Below are positions 1 through 9,952 of a stretch of 17,572 nucleotides of DNA, one piece after another (position 1 is the first letter of the stretch; the number at the start of each line of letters is the position of its first letter). The notes under the pieces are model-generated. The model did no database searches. It saw nothing but the letters and a program-made list of their open reading frames with translations, and was not told where the DNA came from. Origin of the DNA: Cerioporus squamosus (Eukaryota; Basidiomycota; Agaricomycetes; Polyporales; Polyporaceae); contig JABYQS010000593.1 of assembly GCA_022592435.1 (NCBI GenBank), positions 1-17,572 of the forward strand, given 5' to 3'. Made by a program: the position numbers and the translations under genes.

Positions 1-1740
1 CCTATGAACTAGCCGGTGATTACACCATGTCCGACAGTGTCGTCCCATCTGTACGAGACAAGCTATACCTCGCATGTCTGGGGCCGCTCCCCCAGCAGCC
101 CCCCACCATGCCTCGGACTCTTCATACCTTCCACTGTGCCGCACTCGCACTTCCTCTCTCTTCTCCCCCTCCCGTCGCCCTGTCCTGTATCTCAGGATTG
201 CTCACACAGTGCAGACTTGGATTGTCTGAAGCAGTGGACTCATATATTGACATGTAAGTACTCACATTTGACTACCACTACACATCCGCATCCTGACAAT
301 CGTCCGCCTGCAGTCAAGTCCTTCATAGTCAGCCGACCTCGCTCCCATATACAGGCTGGGAGCTCGAGCTCTTCTTGAGCCGGAGGACACGTAGAAGGTA
401 CGTACCGGGTACACTGTGTTTCTTGTACCGCTTGCAGCTTGCCTGGTCCATTTTCTCGCTGCATCGTCGGCTCGGACGACATCCGTGTGTCGAATCGGTG
501 CTACAATCAGCGGGTGACCTCTCCATGGCATGTTGCTGAGTTCCTGCGGGCGAATCCAGTCTGTTCGAGAAGGGGAATATCCGGACGGTACCAGCGGCAA
601 GCGCTGTCGCAGCCCGGGAACATACCCGGCCTCTCCCAGCTGTTCTCCTTCGAGGAGCGCGGCCGCAGTCTCCGCTGCTGACAGACTTCGTCGAAGTCGG
701 TGCCTTCGGGCGCGGTACACCGTGATGACGACGGCCTGTGTTGCCAATGCTGTGGACTGTGTTGGTGAAGCCGAGGCACCGTCTGCGTGCTGCGTCAGGT
801 CGATGAGGACTACACGGCGGGCGAGCATTCTTGCTGCCGTGTCTCCATGACGCGGCTGCTGGTAGTGCGCGCTCGGGCAAAGAGACGTCGGCGCAAATGG
901 CCAGCAGAGGCTAACACGCGGCCGCGACCAGGCAGATGCGGCGCGCTCAACTCGAGCTGTCTTGTCATGCAGTCCAAGATGCTAGCGCAGGAAGGTAGTC
1001 TCCTGGACGCAAGACGGGAGTCAGCGCACAGGTACGTACATCGTCTCCACACCTACTCTGTGCAAGCTGCTGACTGTGAGACTTAGCGCCGCCAGAGCAT
1101 CCGACTCGTCCTGCCCGGCTGCCCGGCACAACATGTCTGGCCGCAAGTCCAAGTCTGGTGTCGCGCGCAGCTACAGTGCGCAAGTGGTATGTACCGTGAT
1201 TCACGTCGTCTGAGACATCGGCTCATAGAGTCCCGCTTTCGCAGGAATGTCTGGGGAGGCGTCCGTCGCAAGAGCGGCCACTCGAGTTGCAGAGGAGACA
1301 TGGCGATACAGCAGTATGTACTCGATCCTCCTAACTGGGCTGCACGAGCTGAGTCTTAGCGCAGGATCTGATGCTCTGATTTGTCTTCGTTGGCGGGTTC
1401 GGGACTTACTTGACGTGCTGCTGACTGGTGTGCGCGGATCGAGTTTGCAGGTGAGCCCACAACCGTGACTTCAAGTTCGAGTACTTACAAATCGCGCAGA
1501 GCAGCTAGCAGAGCCCCGAGAGCGCGTCGGACACGAGGAGGTATGGCATATGGGCGAGACGAGGCAGAGCGGTCGTGGTGGTCGAGAGCAAGGCGACGTA
1601 CTTGGCACGTCGCACGAAGGCGTTGCTTAGGCGCCTGTGCTCTCCGCACTCTGCGCGAGGACGCATTCCTGGTAGTGTGCGCTGTAGGAATACTTACGGT
1701 AGACTTACAGGCCCGGAATATATCTCTGATGCACACATTC
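1..1740. other. No recognised gene; plus-strand intron-like signals
   Basis: No protein family is recognisable here on either strand. The plus strand carries five well-formed GT..AG pairs of the size used by the real genes in this window: 254-313 (GTAAGT..CTGCAG), 398-437 (GTACGT..TTGCAG), 1032-1086 (GTACGT..ACTTAG), 1187-1244 (GTATGT..TCGCAG) and 1451-1499 (GTGAGC..GCGCAG). Joining these segments by hand did not give one long convincing frame. A minus-strand open frame at 262-828 (188 codons) is the longest uninterrupted one but resembles nothing I know and has odd, Arg/Ala-rich composition. This may be a spliced non-coding transcript, a fast-evolving or decayed gene, or chance. The 3' part of URB1 would be expected here and is not seen. 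Confidence 0.4.
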
Positions 1741-1741
1741 G

Positions 1742-3668
1742 CTATCCGAGTCTCGACACTGCCTGAACGCACTCGAACGTATGTCGGTGGAACGAAATAT
1801 ATTCGTCGACTCTACGTACAAGACGCGCCCGTCCGCAGTCTGCGCCGCGGTCCCCACCCCCGCACCTACACCCCCGTCGCACCTCACTGCGCCCATACCG
1901 CCACCAGAACCCCCGCCACCAGAACCCCCGCCACCAGACCTCCCGCCACCAGAACCCCCGCCACCAGACCTCCCGCCACCAGAACCCCCGCCACCAGACC
2001 TCCCGCCACCAGACCCCCCTAAGGTCGAGGTTCCATCTGGCACATCTCGTTCGCGCTCCGCCGACCCGCCGCCACGAGGCGAAGGATGTCATCGGGACAG
2101 CAAGCGATACGACCGCGCCGAAGAAGGCGATGTTCGCGAGCCACTTCGAGGACAGGCGCGGCTCCAGCGCGAGGCCGGCAGAAGCCCAGTACCCAGAGAC
2201 CAGTTCCGGACAGGCTGAGAGGATCTTGAGGGCGAGCTCCTGCTGACGGGGGTCCTCGTTCACTTTCAGCGTCTTCACGACGTTGGCTAGGATCTTGTTG
2301 TAGATCTTGCCGCCTTTCTGGGAAGAGTCGACGTCCGTGCGTCCGTCGCCTGAGTCGCCTGCGCCGCGCTGTCCCTCGTCGGTCTCGCGTGGATACCAAC
2401 CCCTGTCAGCGAAACACAGGCCAACCCCCGGGCGACTACACAGTGCCAACAAGAAGTGGTGAACCACGTCTGCCGGCACTGACTCCGCGTCCGGACCTTC
2501 GGGCGCGTTCCTGTCGTATAGGCGCAAGAGCTGCGGAAGAGCAGAGATCAGCTCTGCCTGGACATTTCGAGAACGGTGAAACGAACCTGCGACAAGGTGG
2601 ACTCGCTGAACACTTGGATCTTCAGCGTACGCTTCAGCTTCGGGTCGGCCCAGAGCCCAGACCAGCACACTTCGAGCACTCGTCTGATGACCGAATACGA
2701 GTCTTGCCAGAGCCCCTTGAAGATTGCCGTGAACGCGTCCCGATGCTGCTCCAAGAACGCGACTTTGACAGCGGACGGACTGGTGGTGTCGACGAAGGAG
2801 AGGATGAACAGGAGGTAGAGCGTCCGTATGTCTAGGGGGACTCGTTCAGAATCAGGAAGGGAAAAAGAGCGAGACAGTCCTCACCCGGTCGAACGAGCAT
2901 ATCGACGTCTTCACCGCCTTTCGATTTCCTCCGCATGTGGAGCAGCTTCGGCAGAGACTACACCTGCGGTGTCAGAAGCGACTGAAGCAGCAAATACTGG
3001 TGCACACGGACCTTCATCTCCCATGCAAACGCGTCCAGGACGGCTTTGCGCTCTCGTCCACCCCCATAGCTGGTCAGGCTGTTGTAGAGCTTCAGGGCCG
3101 CGAGGACGAGGTCATTGTGCTGCCCAGTGAGGTATTGGTTGAGCAGTTGGGACCACTGCTGGGAAAGAAGCGTTCGCAGGATAGGCTGGGCATAGACATG
3201 GTAGGTATAATGGGTAGACAAGACGTTGATGAGGGCGGAGAAGAGGCCGACGATGACTGTCAGCAGCGACATTTGTCTCTGGTCACTATGTTAGAGGCTG
3301 GACTTCGCAGGCTTCAGTGCAAACGCGACGTACCGAGTTTGCGCTTTCCCAGACCAAGAACAGCTCCTGCGCCCCCGGGTCTTCATCGAGCCAAGCCTTG
3401 GCGAGGAGCAGACGTTCGTCGTTCGCCTGGACAGGCGGCTCGTTTGGCTTGACCGTGAGTTGGTTCCGGAGAGCAGTCAAGCCTGCAGAAACCATGACGA
3501 CTTGCGCCGAGAGCGGGAGATAGATGACTCACCTTCTGCGAGCCCAGCCTCACTCTGCGCTTTGAAGACATGCCTGATCTCCGAGGATGTTTTGTACTGG
3601 AATGTGTGTTTTGAGGATGGCTCGACCTTGCGCTTCTTGTGCGGAGGGGGAACATCGCGAACGGGCAT
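1742..3668 (-). pseudogene. URB1: URB1/Npa1 N-terminal part, 3' truncated
   Basis: URB1 (Npa1) is a large nucleolar protein of early 60S pre-ribosomes, normally well over 1,500 residues. The start is the ATG at 3668. Exons by hand are 3533-3668, 3334-3482, 3012-3278, 2885-2957, 2587-2831 and 2530 downward. They join in phase and give segments typical of the Npa1 N-terminal domain: LYNSLTSYGGGRERKAVLDA, SLPKLLHMRRK, EQHRDAFTAIFKGLWQDSYS, and near the end SKWLANIAFFG followed by SLAVP. A KKRKVE basic stretch lies near the N-terminus and could act as a nuclear signal. Similarity ends around 2080. The frame then runs through the minisatellite as tryptophan-rich repeats and stops at 1742, giving about 552 residues. 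Nothing of the remaining two-thirds is seen downstream. It could be a truncated duplicate, a rearranged locus or an assembly join. Family identity is firm; the status as a pseudogene is inferred. Confidence 0.75.
1901..2019. repeat. 15-bp minisatellite, 8 units
   Basis: Eight head-to-tail 15-nt units lie on the plus strand. The two unit types are CCACCAGAACCCCCG (A) and CCACCAGACCTCCCG (B), arranged A-A-B-A-B-A-B-B', with a shortened last unit, so the higher-order period is 30 nt. Because 15 is divisible by 3, every frame through the array stays open. It reads as PPPEP/PPPDL on the plus strand. On the minus strand it reads as Gly/Ser-rich or as tryptophan pairs (VWWRE/GFWWR), the last being the URB1 frame. 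Confidence 0.95.
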
Positions 3669-4846
3669 CTTCGACTTGCAGTTCGGTAGTGTGTCGCCGG
3701 CTGCGCTTGAGGTGGCAGCGCTCAGGCTGGCACATGTAGGCAGATGAGAGGAATGAGGAGAAGGGCCAACCGAACTCGGATTCACTGTGCACAGGCAGCC
3801 TGAGCGCGATCGAAAATGATTTGGCGCCCGAAGTGACGCCCACACCCGACGCGGTCACATGCCGGCGCTCACGCGCACGTTCTGCAGGACATCCAGGCCT
3901 GGTGGCAGGTGCCTGCTGTGGTTCGAATCGCAGTATACCGGAGGTGCGAGCCTCCCGCATCTCTTCTCCTCTGGATTGACTGGACTGATATGCAGAAATG
4001 CCCGTACCGACAGTGAGCGCCGCTTTTCGGACCTTGAGAGTGACCTCAGCTCTCTCAGGCTACTCACCCGTGTCAAGCGCGGTTTGGGACACTTTGCTTG
4101 GGGCGCGCCGATGCAGTGCGAGGGGACCTTCGTACGATCCACGCTCGAGAAGGCACAGGAGGGCACGCTGGGAAAGACGGAAGCGATGGTTTCGCTCCAG
4201 AGTGCTCGCGGTGTAGAAGATGGCTCGACATAGCTAGAGTACTAGTGCCGCCTCAGTGTTGCCCGCCGCCGCCGCTCGTTCCTCTGGCGTCCGAAGAGTC
4301 AGCTCCAGACCGCCGTGTCGATAGCAGGCGTCGGCCACTTGGACTCGCTCTGCCCCTCAGGTAAGGACTTCAGGCGGCAGCTTGGAATGTCCCCGAGGTG
4401 CTTGTTGGCCTCGGTGGGTCCCAGCGCGGCGACCATAGCGTGGATGTTGATTTTGGTAGGATTCATGCATGGTCCGTTGGACTCGGTCAATTCTGTGACG
4501 CAGGGATCTCCTCAAGTCTGCGTCAGGTCATTCAGACAGTCCTGTCGTATTGTGGCGGCGGACCCGCAGGGAACCTCAGCGCCTGGCTCGCAATGCCGCC
4601 TGATTGGGCGCAAATGCATACTTACTGCACTCGACTCGAGTCTCCACGAGCACGAACGACGAGGATCCCTCGGTGTCGATGTCGCATATATACGTCCGGA
4701 GATGCTCGCAGGGCTGTCGAACATCTGCTCCCGTCCACACGCACCGGCGGTATCTTCGCCGGCTTTTACTCTCCCTACAAAAGACATATCATCGTCTCTG
4801 CGGCATACTGTCTCTTCTGTCAGACTAGCCCGGCCCGGCCATCGCC
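3669..4846. other. Divergent intergenic spacer, URB1 / P450
   Basis: These 1,178 bases separate the two divergently read genes and must hold both promoters. Open frames on both strands are short, overlapping and unlike known proteins. A TATA-like CTACAAAAG lies at 4775-4783, about 65 bases before the P450 ATG, after a pyrimidine-rich stretch. No RNA gene is convincing. Confidence 0.5.
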
Positions 4847-6992
4847 ATGTACACCCTCGACTTTCTTCTGCTCGTCCTCGGAGCGTTCCTCGTGTCCTGT
4901 CTCGTACGGAAACGTACACCGGGCCCCTTGCCGCCAGGCCCGCGGGGCTTGCCGTTCGTCGGTAGCGTCCTGGACATCCCCTTGACCTACCAATGGTATC
5001 ATTTTTCCAACTGGAGTCAGCGTTGGGGTAAGTCTACCCAAGTCGCATTCCCTCCCGTCGTGCCTGACCCCCTGCCATAGGTGACATCATGTCGTTCTCC
5101 ATGTTCGGACAGTCGTATGTCGTCCTGAACTCGGCCAAGCATGCAGTGGACATGCTCGAGAAGAAGAGCGCCATATATTCGAGTCGTCCTCGCATACCCG
5201 TCGCGGGAGACATGATCGGCTGGAAAGACTCCATGATCCTCCAGGCCGGCGGTCACAAGATGCGCGAGACCCGCAAGCTGCTTGGGCTGGTCATGGCCAG
5301 CACGAAACGCGTCGAGCGGTTCCACCACCTCGTCGAGGAAGAGACAAAGCAGTTCCTGCTCAACCTCAGAGGCCGCGATGACTCGCTGGTACGCGAGATA
5401 CAGGAGTAAGTCCTGCTCGCATCCGCCTGCGGGCAGTTGACCAAACCTCATCTGGCACGGCTGTCTTGGCAGGCTCGCGGGAGGTATCATCGTTATGATT
5501 GCCTACGGCTACAAGTCGACCGGCGACGAGGATGTCATCATCAAGACTGTCGACAAGGCTATGGAAGACTTTGCCATTATCTTTGCCCCCGGAGCGTTCC
5601 TCGCGGACGTCTTCCCGATCCGTGAGTAATAGACGTTCCTCGCTCCTCGCTGCCTGCCTGATCGCTCTCAATTAAATGCAATGTACTTAGTGACCCGCGT
5701 GCCATCGTGGTTCCCCGGCGGCGCGTGGAGGCGCAGGATCCCGGAGTACGCAAGGACAGTCCACGACACGGTCGAGCTTCCGTTCCGCTGGGTCAAGGCG
5801 CAGATGGTCGGTGCATTCATCCGCTCCGCACTTTTCGGGCTCTTCCTCCGGCTGACATGACGTGCGCTTGCGGCACTATCAGGCGGCGGGCACCGCGCTC
5901 CCGAGCTTCACGTCGACGCTCCTCGAAGGCAATGTCGATCCCGCACGGGAGCACCTCGTCAAAATGGCAGCGATGTCGCTCTATGCCGGTCAGTCCCAGT
6001 CGCGTCGTGGCGTCCACTTTATTGCCCGTGCTGATGTGACCTGCGTCGTGCGATGTGCCGCGTTGCTTGCAGGCGGAGCCGATACGGTGAGTTACGTGTA
6101 TATATGCTAGCAAATGAGTTACTTACGTGCCCACGCTCGTTGGCAGACTGTCTCATCTATCACGAGCTTCTTCCTCGCCATGTCGTGTTTCCCGGAGGTG
6201 CAGCGCAAGGCCCAGGCTGAGCTCGACGCCGTCGTCGGACACGATCGGATGCCAACAATCGCAGACAGGGAACGCCTCCCGTACCTCAATGCGGTCGTGC
6301 TAGAGATCCTTCGATGGATCCCTGTTGCACCCATGGGTAAGGCGTTCTCTCCTCTGATGCTGGGGTAGTATCCTTACTCACACCGATGCATCGACGTGCA
6401 CAGGCTTCCCCCACCAGCTCATCGAGGACGACGTCCACGCGGGCTATTTCATCCCCAAGGGCACACTCGTGATGGTCAACATCTGGAACCTGCTGCACGA
6501 CCCGCAGACGTACGCGGATCCAATGACGTTCAACCCGGACCGGTTCATCGCGACGGCCGAGAGGGAAGCGGAGCGCGATCCGCGAGACTTTGCGTTCGGC
6601 TTCGGCAGACGGTATGTTGCTACGACCATTGTTGCTTCCTATAGTGGGTTAATGTCCCTCGCATGCAGGCGATGTCCAGGCATCTTCTTCGCCGAGGCAT
6701 CTATCTTCGCGGCGTGCTCGATGTCTTTGCATCTCTACACCATCTCCAAGGCGGTCGACGAGAAGGGTAACGTCGTAGAGCCCCATATGGAGGGGTCCGG
6801 GACGCTCATCAGGTACGTGCTGCGTGCGGACGCTCCCGCGTATGTATTTTGCATGGGTGCAGCTGTGGCTAACTAGTAACTGCCCCGCATCAACATAGCC
6901 ACCCCCTCCCATTCAAATGCAAGATCGCCGTGCGCTCCGACAAGGCGCAGGCGCTGCTGGATTCGCTCGAGTGCGAAAGCGCGCAAGTCTAA
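4847..6992 (+). CDS. Cytochrome P450 monooxygenase, fungal microsomal
   Basis: Ten exons join in phase: 4847-5027, 5081-5405, 5473-5621, 5691-5806, 5883-5988, 6073-6086, 6147-6336, 6404-6611, 6669-6812 and 6899-6992. They give 508 residues, a normal length. The N-terminus is a hydrophobic anchor (residues about 4-20) followed by basic residues and a proline hinge (PGPLPPGPRG), so the protein should sit on the ER membrane facing the cytosol. The I-helix motif AGGADTT is at 292-298, the ExxR pair is E350/R353, FNPDRF is in the PERF region, and the haem-binding loop FGFGRRRCPG has its ligand at C432. All catalytic hallmarks are present, so the gene looks functional. The style is that of basidiomycete P450s usually annotated as O-methylsterigmatocystin oxidoreductase-like. 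The substrate cannot be told from sequence and no biosynthetic neighbours are present. Exon 6 is only 14 nt. Confidence 0.95.
6073..6086 (+). other. 14-nt microexon of the P450
   Basis: The exon GCGGAGCCGATACG is flanked by TTGCAG and GTGAGT. It supplies most of the GGADT part of the oxygen-binding I-helix. Phase 1 enters and phase 0 leaves, so skipping it would shift the frame. Confidence 0.85.
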
Positions 6993-7396
6993 GTAATCCC
7001 CACCCTCCTCTGATGTGTTACCTGTCGTTCGTTCTTCCGAATTTTCCACTTTGTGGTGTTTCGTAACATCATGTCTCCTCGTTGGCGATCACGCCTCGAC
7101 GGCCATCTCTTGGATAACCTGCTTCCAATCTGTATAACAGACGTGTACGTATACAATGGACTGCATTTGCCCGGTTCTCGCCCGGGGCTTGGTGTTCGGC
7201 TCACTTGCCCGTGCCGTGTCCATGTCAGCCCTCGAGCTCCCGGTCGGAGTACTCCAGGTATATACGGAGGCTTGACAGAGAAACGGCCAGGTTTGCCTTT
7301 GCTTTCGTCCTTCGCTGTCGCGCTCTGGTAGCGTTGCTTTCTGTGTCGTTCGTCGCATCCACTGATCCAGGGCTGTCCATATCCGAGTCGCTAGCC
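6993..7396. other. Spacer between P450 and transporter remnant
   Basis: No coding sequence is recognised. A TATATA-type element (GTATATACGG) lies near 7258-7267, about 135 bases before the transporter-like ATG at 7397, and may be the old promoter of that gene. The 3' UTR of the P450 should lie at the left end. Confidence 0.4.
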
Positions 7397-7641
7397 ATGG
7401 CCTCCTTCGCCGACAGGTTAACCGCCCCACTTCGTTCCCCCCGCGGTATCCCAGGTGGATGGTTGGGCGGCCGCTGCTCATCACCTCGTCTGCGCTCGCT
7501 GCCCTAGCTAACGCTATGTTCGGGTATAGCCAGGGTGAGGCTATCGCCTCGCTCCAGCGCTCTCCAGCCCAACTTCATCAACCGGTTCTTTGGGAGAGCA
7601 GATCCAGATGGACGCCACCGGGGTCAACCCTGAACTCCTGG
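7397..7641 (+). pseudogene. MFS sugar transporter, N-terminal remnant
   Basis: The ATG at 7397 begins MASFADR, and a 38-nt intron-like gap (7417-7454) leads to WMVGRPLLITSSALAALANA and MFGYSQG. This is the start of transmembrane helix 1 of fungal hexose/polyol transporters of the major facilitator superfamily. Next come IASLQ, then PNFINRFFG in another frame, then EQIQMDATGVNPELL in a third; these match the order of the first extracellular loop in the family. Two frame breaks therefore occur within about 100 bases. After 7641 nothing of the remaining roughly 450 residues (11 further helices) is seen. It sits between a complete P450 and another broken gene. I read it as a pseudogene fragment; the family call rests on the short first-helix region. 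Confidence 0.7.
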
Positions 7642-7947
7642 GTGCGTCGTGGCACTTGCGGTGCTGATGGTGGCCGGACTCACTTAGTACATGGGAGGCT
7701 GAAGCGTACATAATCTGTAAATGTAACATGTGCTATGCGAGGATAGCGCTGGCTCTGAGTCGTTCATGCTAGTCGAGACAACTCACTAATACCTCATACT
7801 TCCAGTGCGCAATAGCGCTGTCGACGAACGAAACCCAGTGAATTCCTCTTCTCTTCCATCAGGTGCATGAGTGATGGATGCGTGAGTACCGACATAAGAG
7901 CGAGACACGCGAACAACCTCGACCCAAGAGACCCAGAGACACAATCC
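7642..7947. other. Spacer between two gene remnants
   Basis: No gene is recognised. The transporter homology ends at its left edge and the aminotransferase stop codon is at its right edge. There are no visible terminal repeats or target-site duplications that would mark a mobile element. Confidence 0.4.
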
Positions 7948-8600
7948 CTACAAACCCCCATACTTTGCCACGAACTTCCTGTGGAAGTTCTCCAGCGCGC
8001 TCACGTACTCCTCAACACCGGGGCAAAGGCACGTTAGGCGGCAACGGTGCTCGCCGTGCTTCTGGGCGAACCCAGAGCCAGGCAGGACGCAGACGCCCGT
8101 CTTCTCCAGCAGCTCGAGCGCATACAGCGTGTCCGGCGTCTTCCCCTGCCTCCCCGCCTCCTCCGACTCGATCGCCTTGTCCGGCAGCTCGATCCTTGGG
8201 TACAGGTAGAGCGCGCCAGGCGAGTCCACGCACGACACACCCGGGAGCGACTTCAGCCGCTGTGCCATGAGCTGCGTGCGGTGGCGCAGCGCAGCGTGGA
8301 TCGTGTCCGTCTCCTTCTTGTAGAGGTCGTACAGTACGACGGCTGCCCGGGGCGCGGACGGACGACGCAGTCCACGCCGATCTGACCCGACACGGGCGGG
8401 CACAGCGTGCCGCTCGCCATCTTGTACAGCAGCGCGCGCACCTCGTCCGACATGTTCGTGCACTCAAGGTATCCGCCGCGCCGGCCGCACACGCCCTTCA
8501 TGCCCTTCGAGATCGAGTGGAAGGAGAATAGGGGGACGGTCGACTGGAGCTCGCGTACGACCTGCTTGAACGAGTGGAACGGGTGACGCAGGATGCGGTG
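7948..8600 (-). pseudogene. ALT1: Alanine aminotransferase, C-terminal half, frameshifted
   Basis: Alanine aminotransferase moves an amino group between alanine and 2-oxoglutarate using pyridoxal phosphate. From about 8590 downward the minus strand reads HPFHSFKQVVREL, then FSFHSISKGMKGVCGRRGGY with the PLP-binding Lys in SISKG, then CPPVSGQIGVDCVVRP and PGQPSY. The frame then breaks near 8330-8337 and resumes as DLYKKETDTIHAALRHRTQL, PGVSCVDSPGALYLYP, GVCVLPGSGF and CRLTCLCPGVEEYVSALE, ending in KYGGL and TAG at 7948-7950. No introns are needed. The first half of the enzyme, normally about 480-500 residues in total, is missing: sequence above about 8620 is not recognisable. It is therefore truncated at the 5' end and frameshifted. 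The break looks like five extra bases, TAC-TG-TAC where the family would need a single TAC. Confidence 0.85.
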
Positions 8601-8619
8601 AGCGATATAGTGGAGGGGC

Positions 8620-8968
8620 GAGAGGTGACGCCGCTGCGACATGGTCGACAGAGATGCCAATGAAGATGTCAGGATGAACGACGAGGGCGAGCTGTGAACG
8701 TCTGTGACGTTCCGTCACCTAGCTATGTCCGCGAATGGATGTGTGCATTCACCGACGGGTAGCAGTGCGTTGAGGGGTAATCATCCAATGTGCCAAAGGG
8801 GAATCCACAAGGACGCGCGCAAGCGGCAAGCAAGAAATGTTGCGGACGCGGCTCAAACCAGCGCTGCAGGCAGTCATGTCGGGCACACTTGGAAGGTGAA
8901 GGCATGCGGATAATAAGGTATGTAGAATAATCCGGTCCGATATACAACTCACACATCTAGCGACCCCA
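8620..8968. other. Spacer upstream of ALT remnant, downstream of CLC1
   Basis: No gene is recognised. Minus-strand frames immediately upstream of the aminotransferase homology do not look like its missing half. The right end should hold the 3' UTR of clathrin light chain. Confidence 0.4.
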
Positions 8969-9952
8969 CTAGTAGCCCGCTGCGCCCGGCGCAGCATCGC
9001 CCTCGCGCTTCAGACGGAGCAGGACCTCCTTGAAGCGCGTGAGATCCGTCGAGTTGGGGCCCGAGCGCGCGATGGTCTTGCTCTGCGAGTTCTCGAGCTC
9101 GATGATGGTGCAAATACGCTGCCAGGTGGTGCCCTGGGATAGCGACGCAGAGAGTTCCGCGAGGAATTCCTCCTCGTGTTCCCTGGTGCGAGCGAACATG
9201 TGAGAAGGAGAACGAGGAGAGGAGACGAGGACACGCACTTGTTCTCGCGGATGTTGCGCTCCTTCTTGGCGGCGTACTCCTCGTAGAACTGGTCGATGGC
9301 GCGCTCGGCCTTGCCGATGGTCTCTTGCCGCTTGGCTTTTGAGGCCTCGTCGCGGGCCTTGATCTCCTCAGCTTGCTTCTCCCGCCATTGTCTGCGCATA
9401 CGTCGTCAGTGCCATAGTATGAGATACTACAAGACAGATGGGCCGTACTTGATGACCTCCGGCTCGTCTTCTTCGAGTGATTGGTTCAGGATCGGGGTGG
9501 AGGAGTATGCGGGCTGCGGTGCGAAGGTGGGGGTCTGGCCGAAGACAGGCTGCTGTCTCGGGGGAGAGGTGACTGTCTGCGGTGCACACACACGGGCATG
9601 AGCGACGACCGCGCAAGACAGCACGCAGCGTGCGCACCTGGGGGACCTCGATGTCCGGGAACTCGCTCTCGAATCTCTCGATCTCGTCGTCTCCGGTGAC
9701 CTTGACCTCGGTGGAGTGTGTCTGGGGCGGGGTGCTGAAGTCGTCAAAGGAGAAGCTGCCCGAGCTGCTGAGCGGGGGCGCGGAGGGTGGGACGGAGATG
9801 TCCCCGGAGCCGTCAAGCGAGATCTCGGGGAAGGCAGAGGCAGCGCGGTCAAAGTCGATGTCGCCGGCAGCAGTGGCGAAGGTGCCGCCGGTGGGGGTGC
9901 CGAACTCGTCGCCGAGGATGTCGCTCTCGCGCTGGAGGAAGTCGTCGGACAT
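8969..9952 (-). CDS. CLC1: Clathrin light chain
   Basis: The clathrin light chain binds the heavy-chain hub on coated vesicles (endocytosis and trans-Golgi traffic). Four exons join in phase: 9638-9952, 9449-9576, 9239-9391 and 8969-9182, giving 269 residues, near the usual fungal size. The N-terminal half is acidic and Ser/Pro-rich with the start MSDDFLQRESDILGDEFG. The heavy-chain-binding coiled coil runs from about residue 148 to 215 (QWREKQAEEIKARDEASKAK through AERAIDQFYEEYAAKKERNI). The C-terminus has the conserved fungal block WQRICTIIELENSQSKTIAR followed by DLTRFKEVLLRLKREG. The ATG at 9952 is chosen because it begins this conserved-type N-terminus, and a (GTC)n run lies just upstream. 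It shares a 257-bp divergent spacer with the E2 gene. Confidence 0.95.

Noticed and set aside
262..828. 188-codon minus-strand open frame as a gene
   Set aside because: No recognisable family, Arg/Ala-rich composition typical of antisense GC-rich frames, and the plus strand carries better splice signals.
1112..1330. A histone-like start (MSGRKSKSG...)
   Set aside because: The resemblance ends after a few residues; no histone-fold sequence follows in any frame after the next intron-like gap.
3917..3940. A tRNA T-arm-like GGTTCGAATC
   Set aside because: Stem pairing fails with a normal 7-nt loop on either strand, and no acceptor, D or anticodon arm of the right spacing is present.
4315..4965. 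216-codon plus-strand open frame overlapping the P450 start
   Set aside because: Not family-like, overlaps the P450 first exon in another frame, and lies in the spacer expected to hold promoters.
4847..8600. A secondary-metabolite cluster around the P450
   Set aside because: The only neighbours are a transporter scrap and a broken aminotransferase; no polyketide, peptide or terpene synthase is present.
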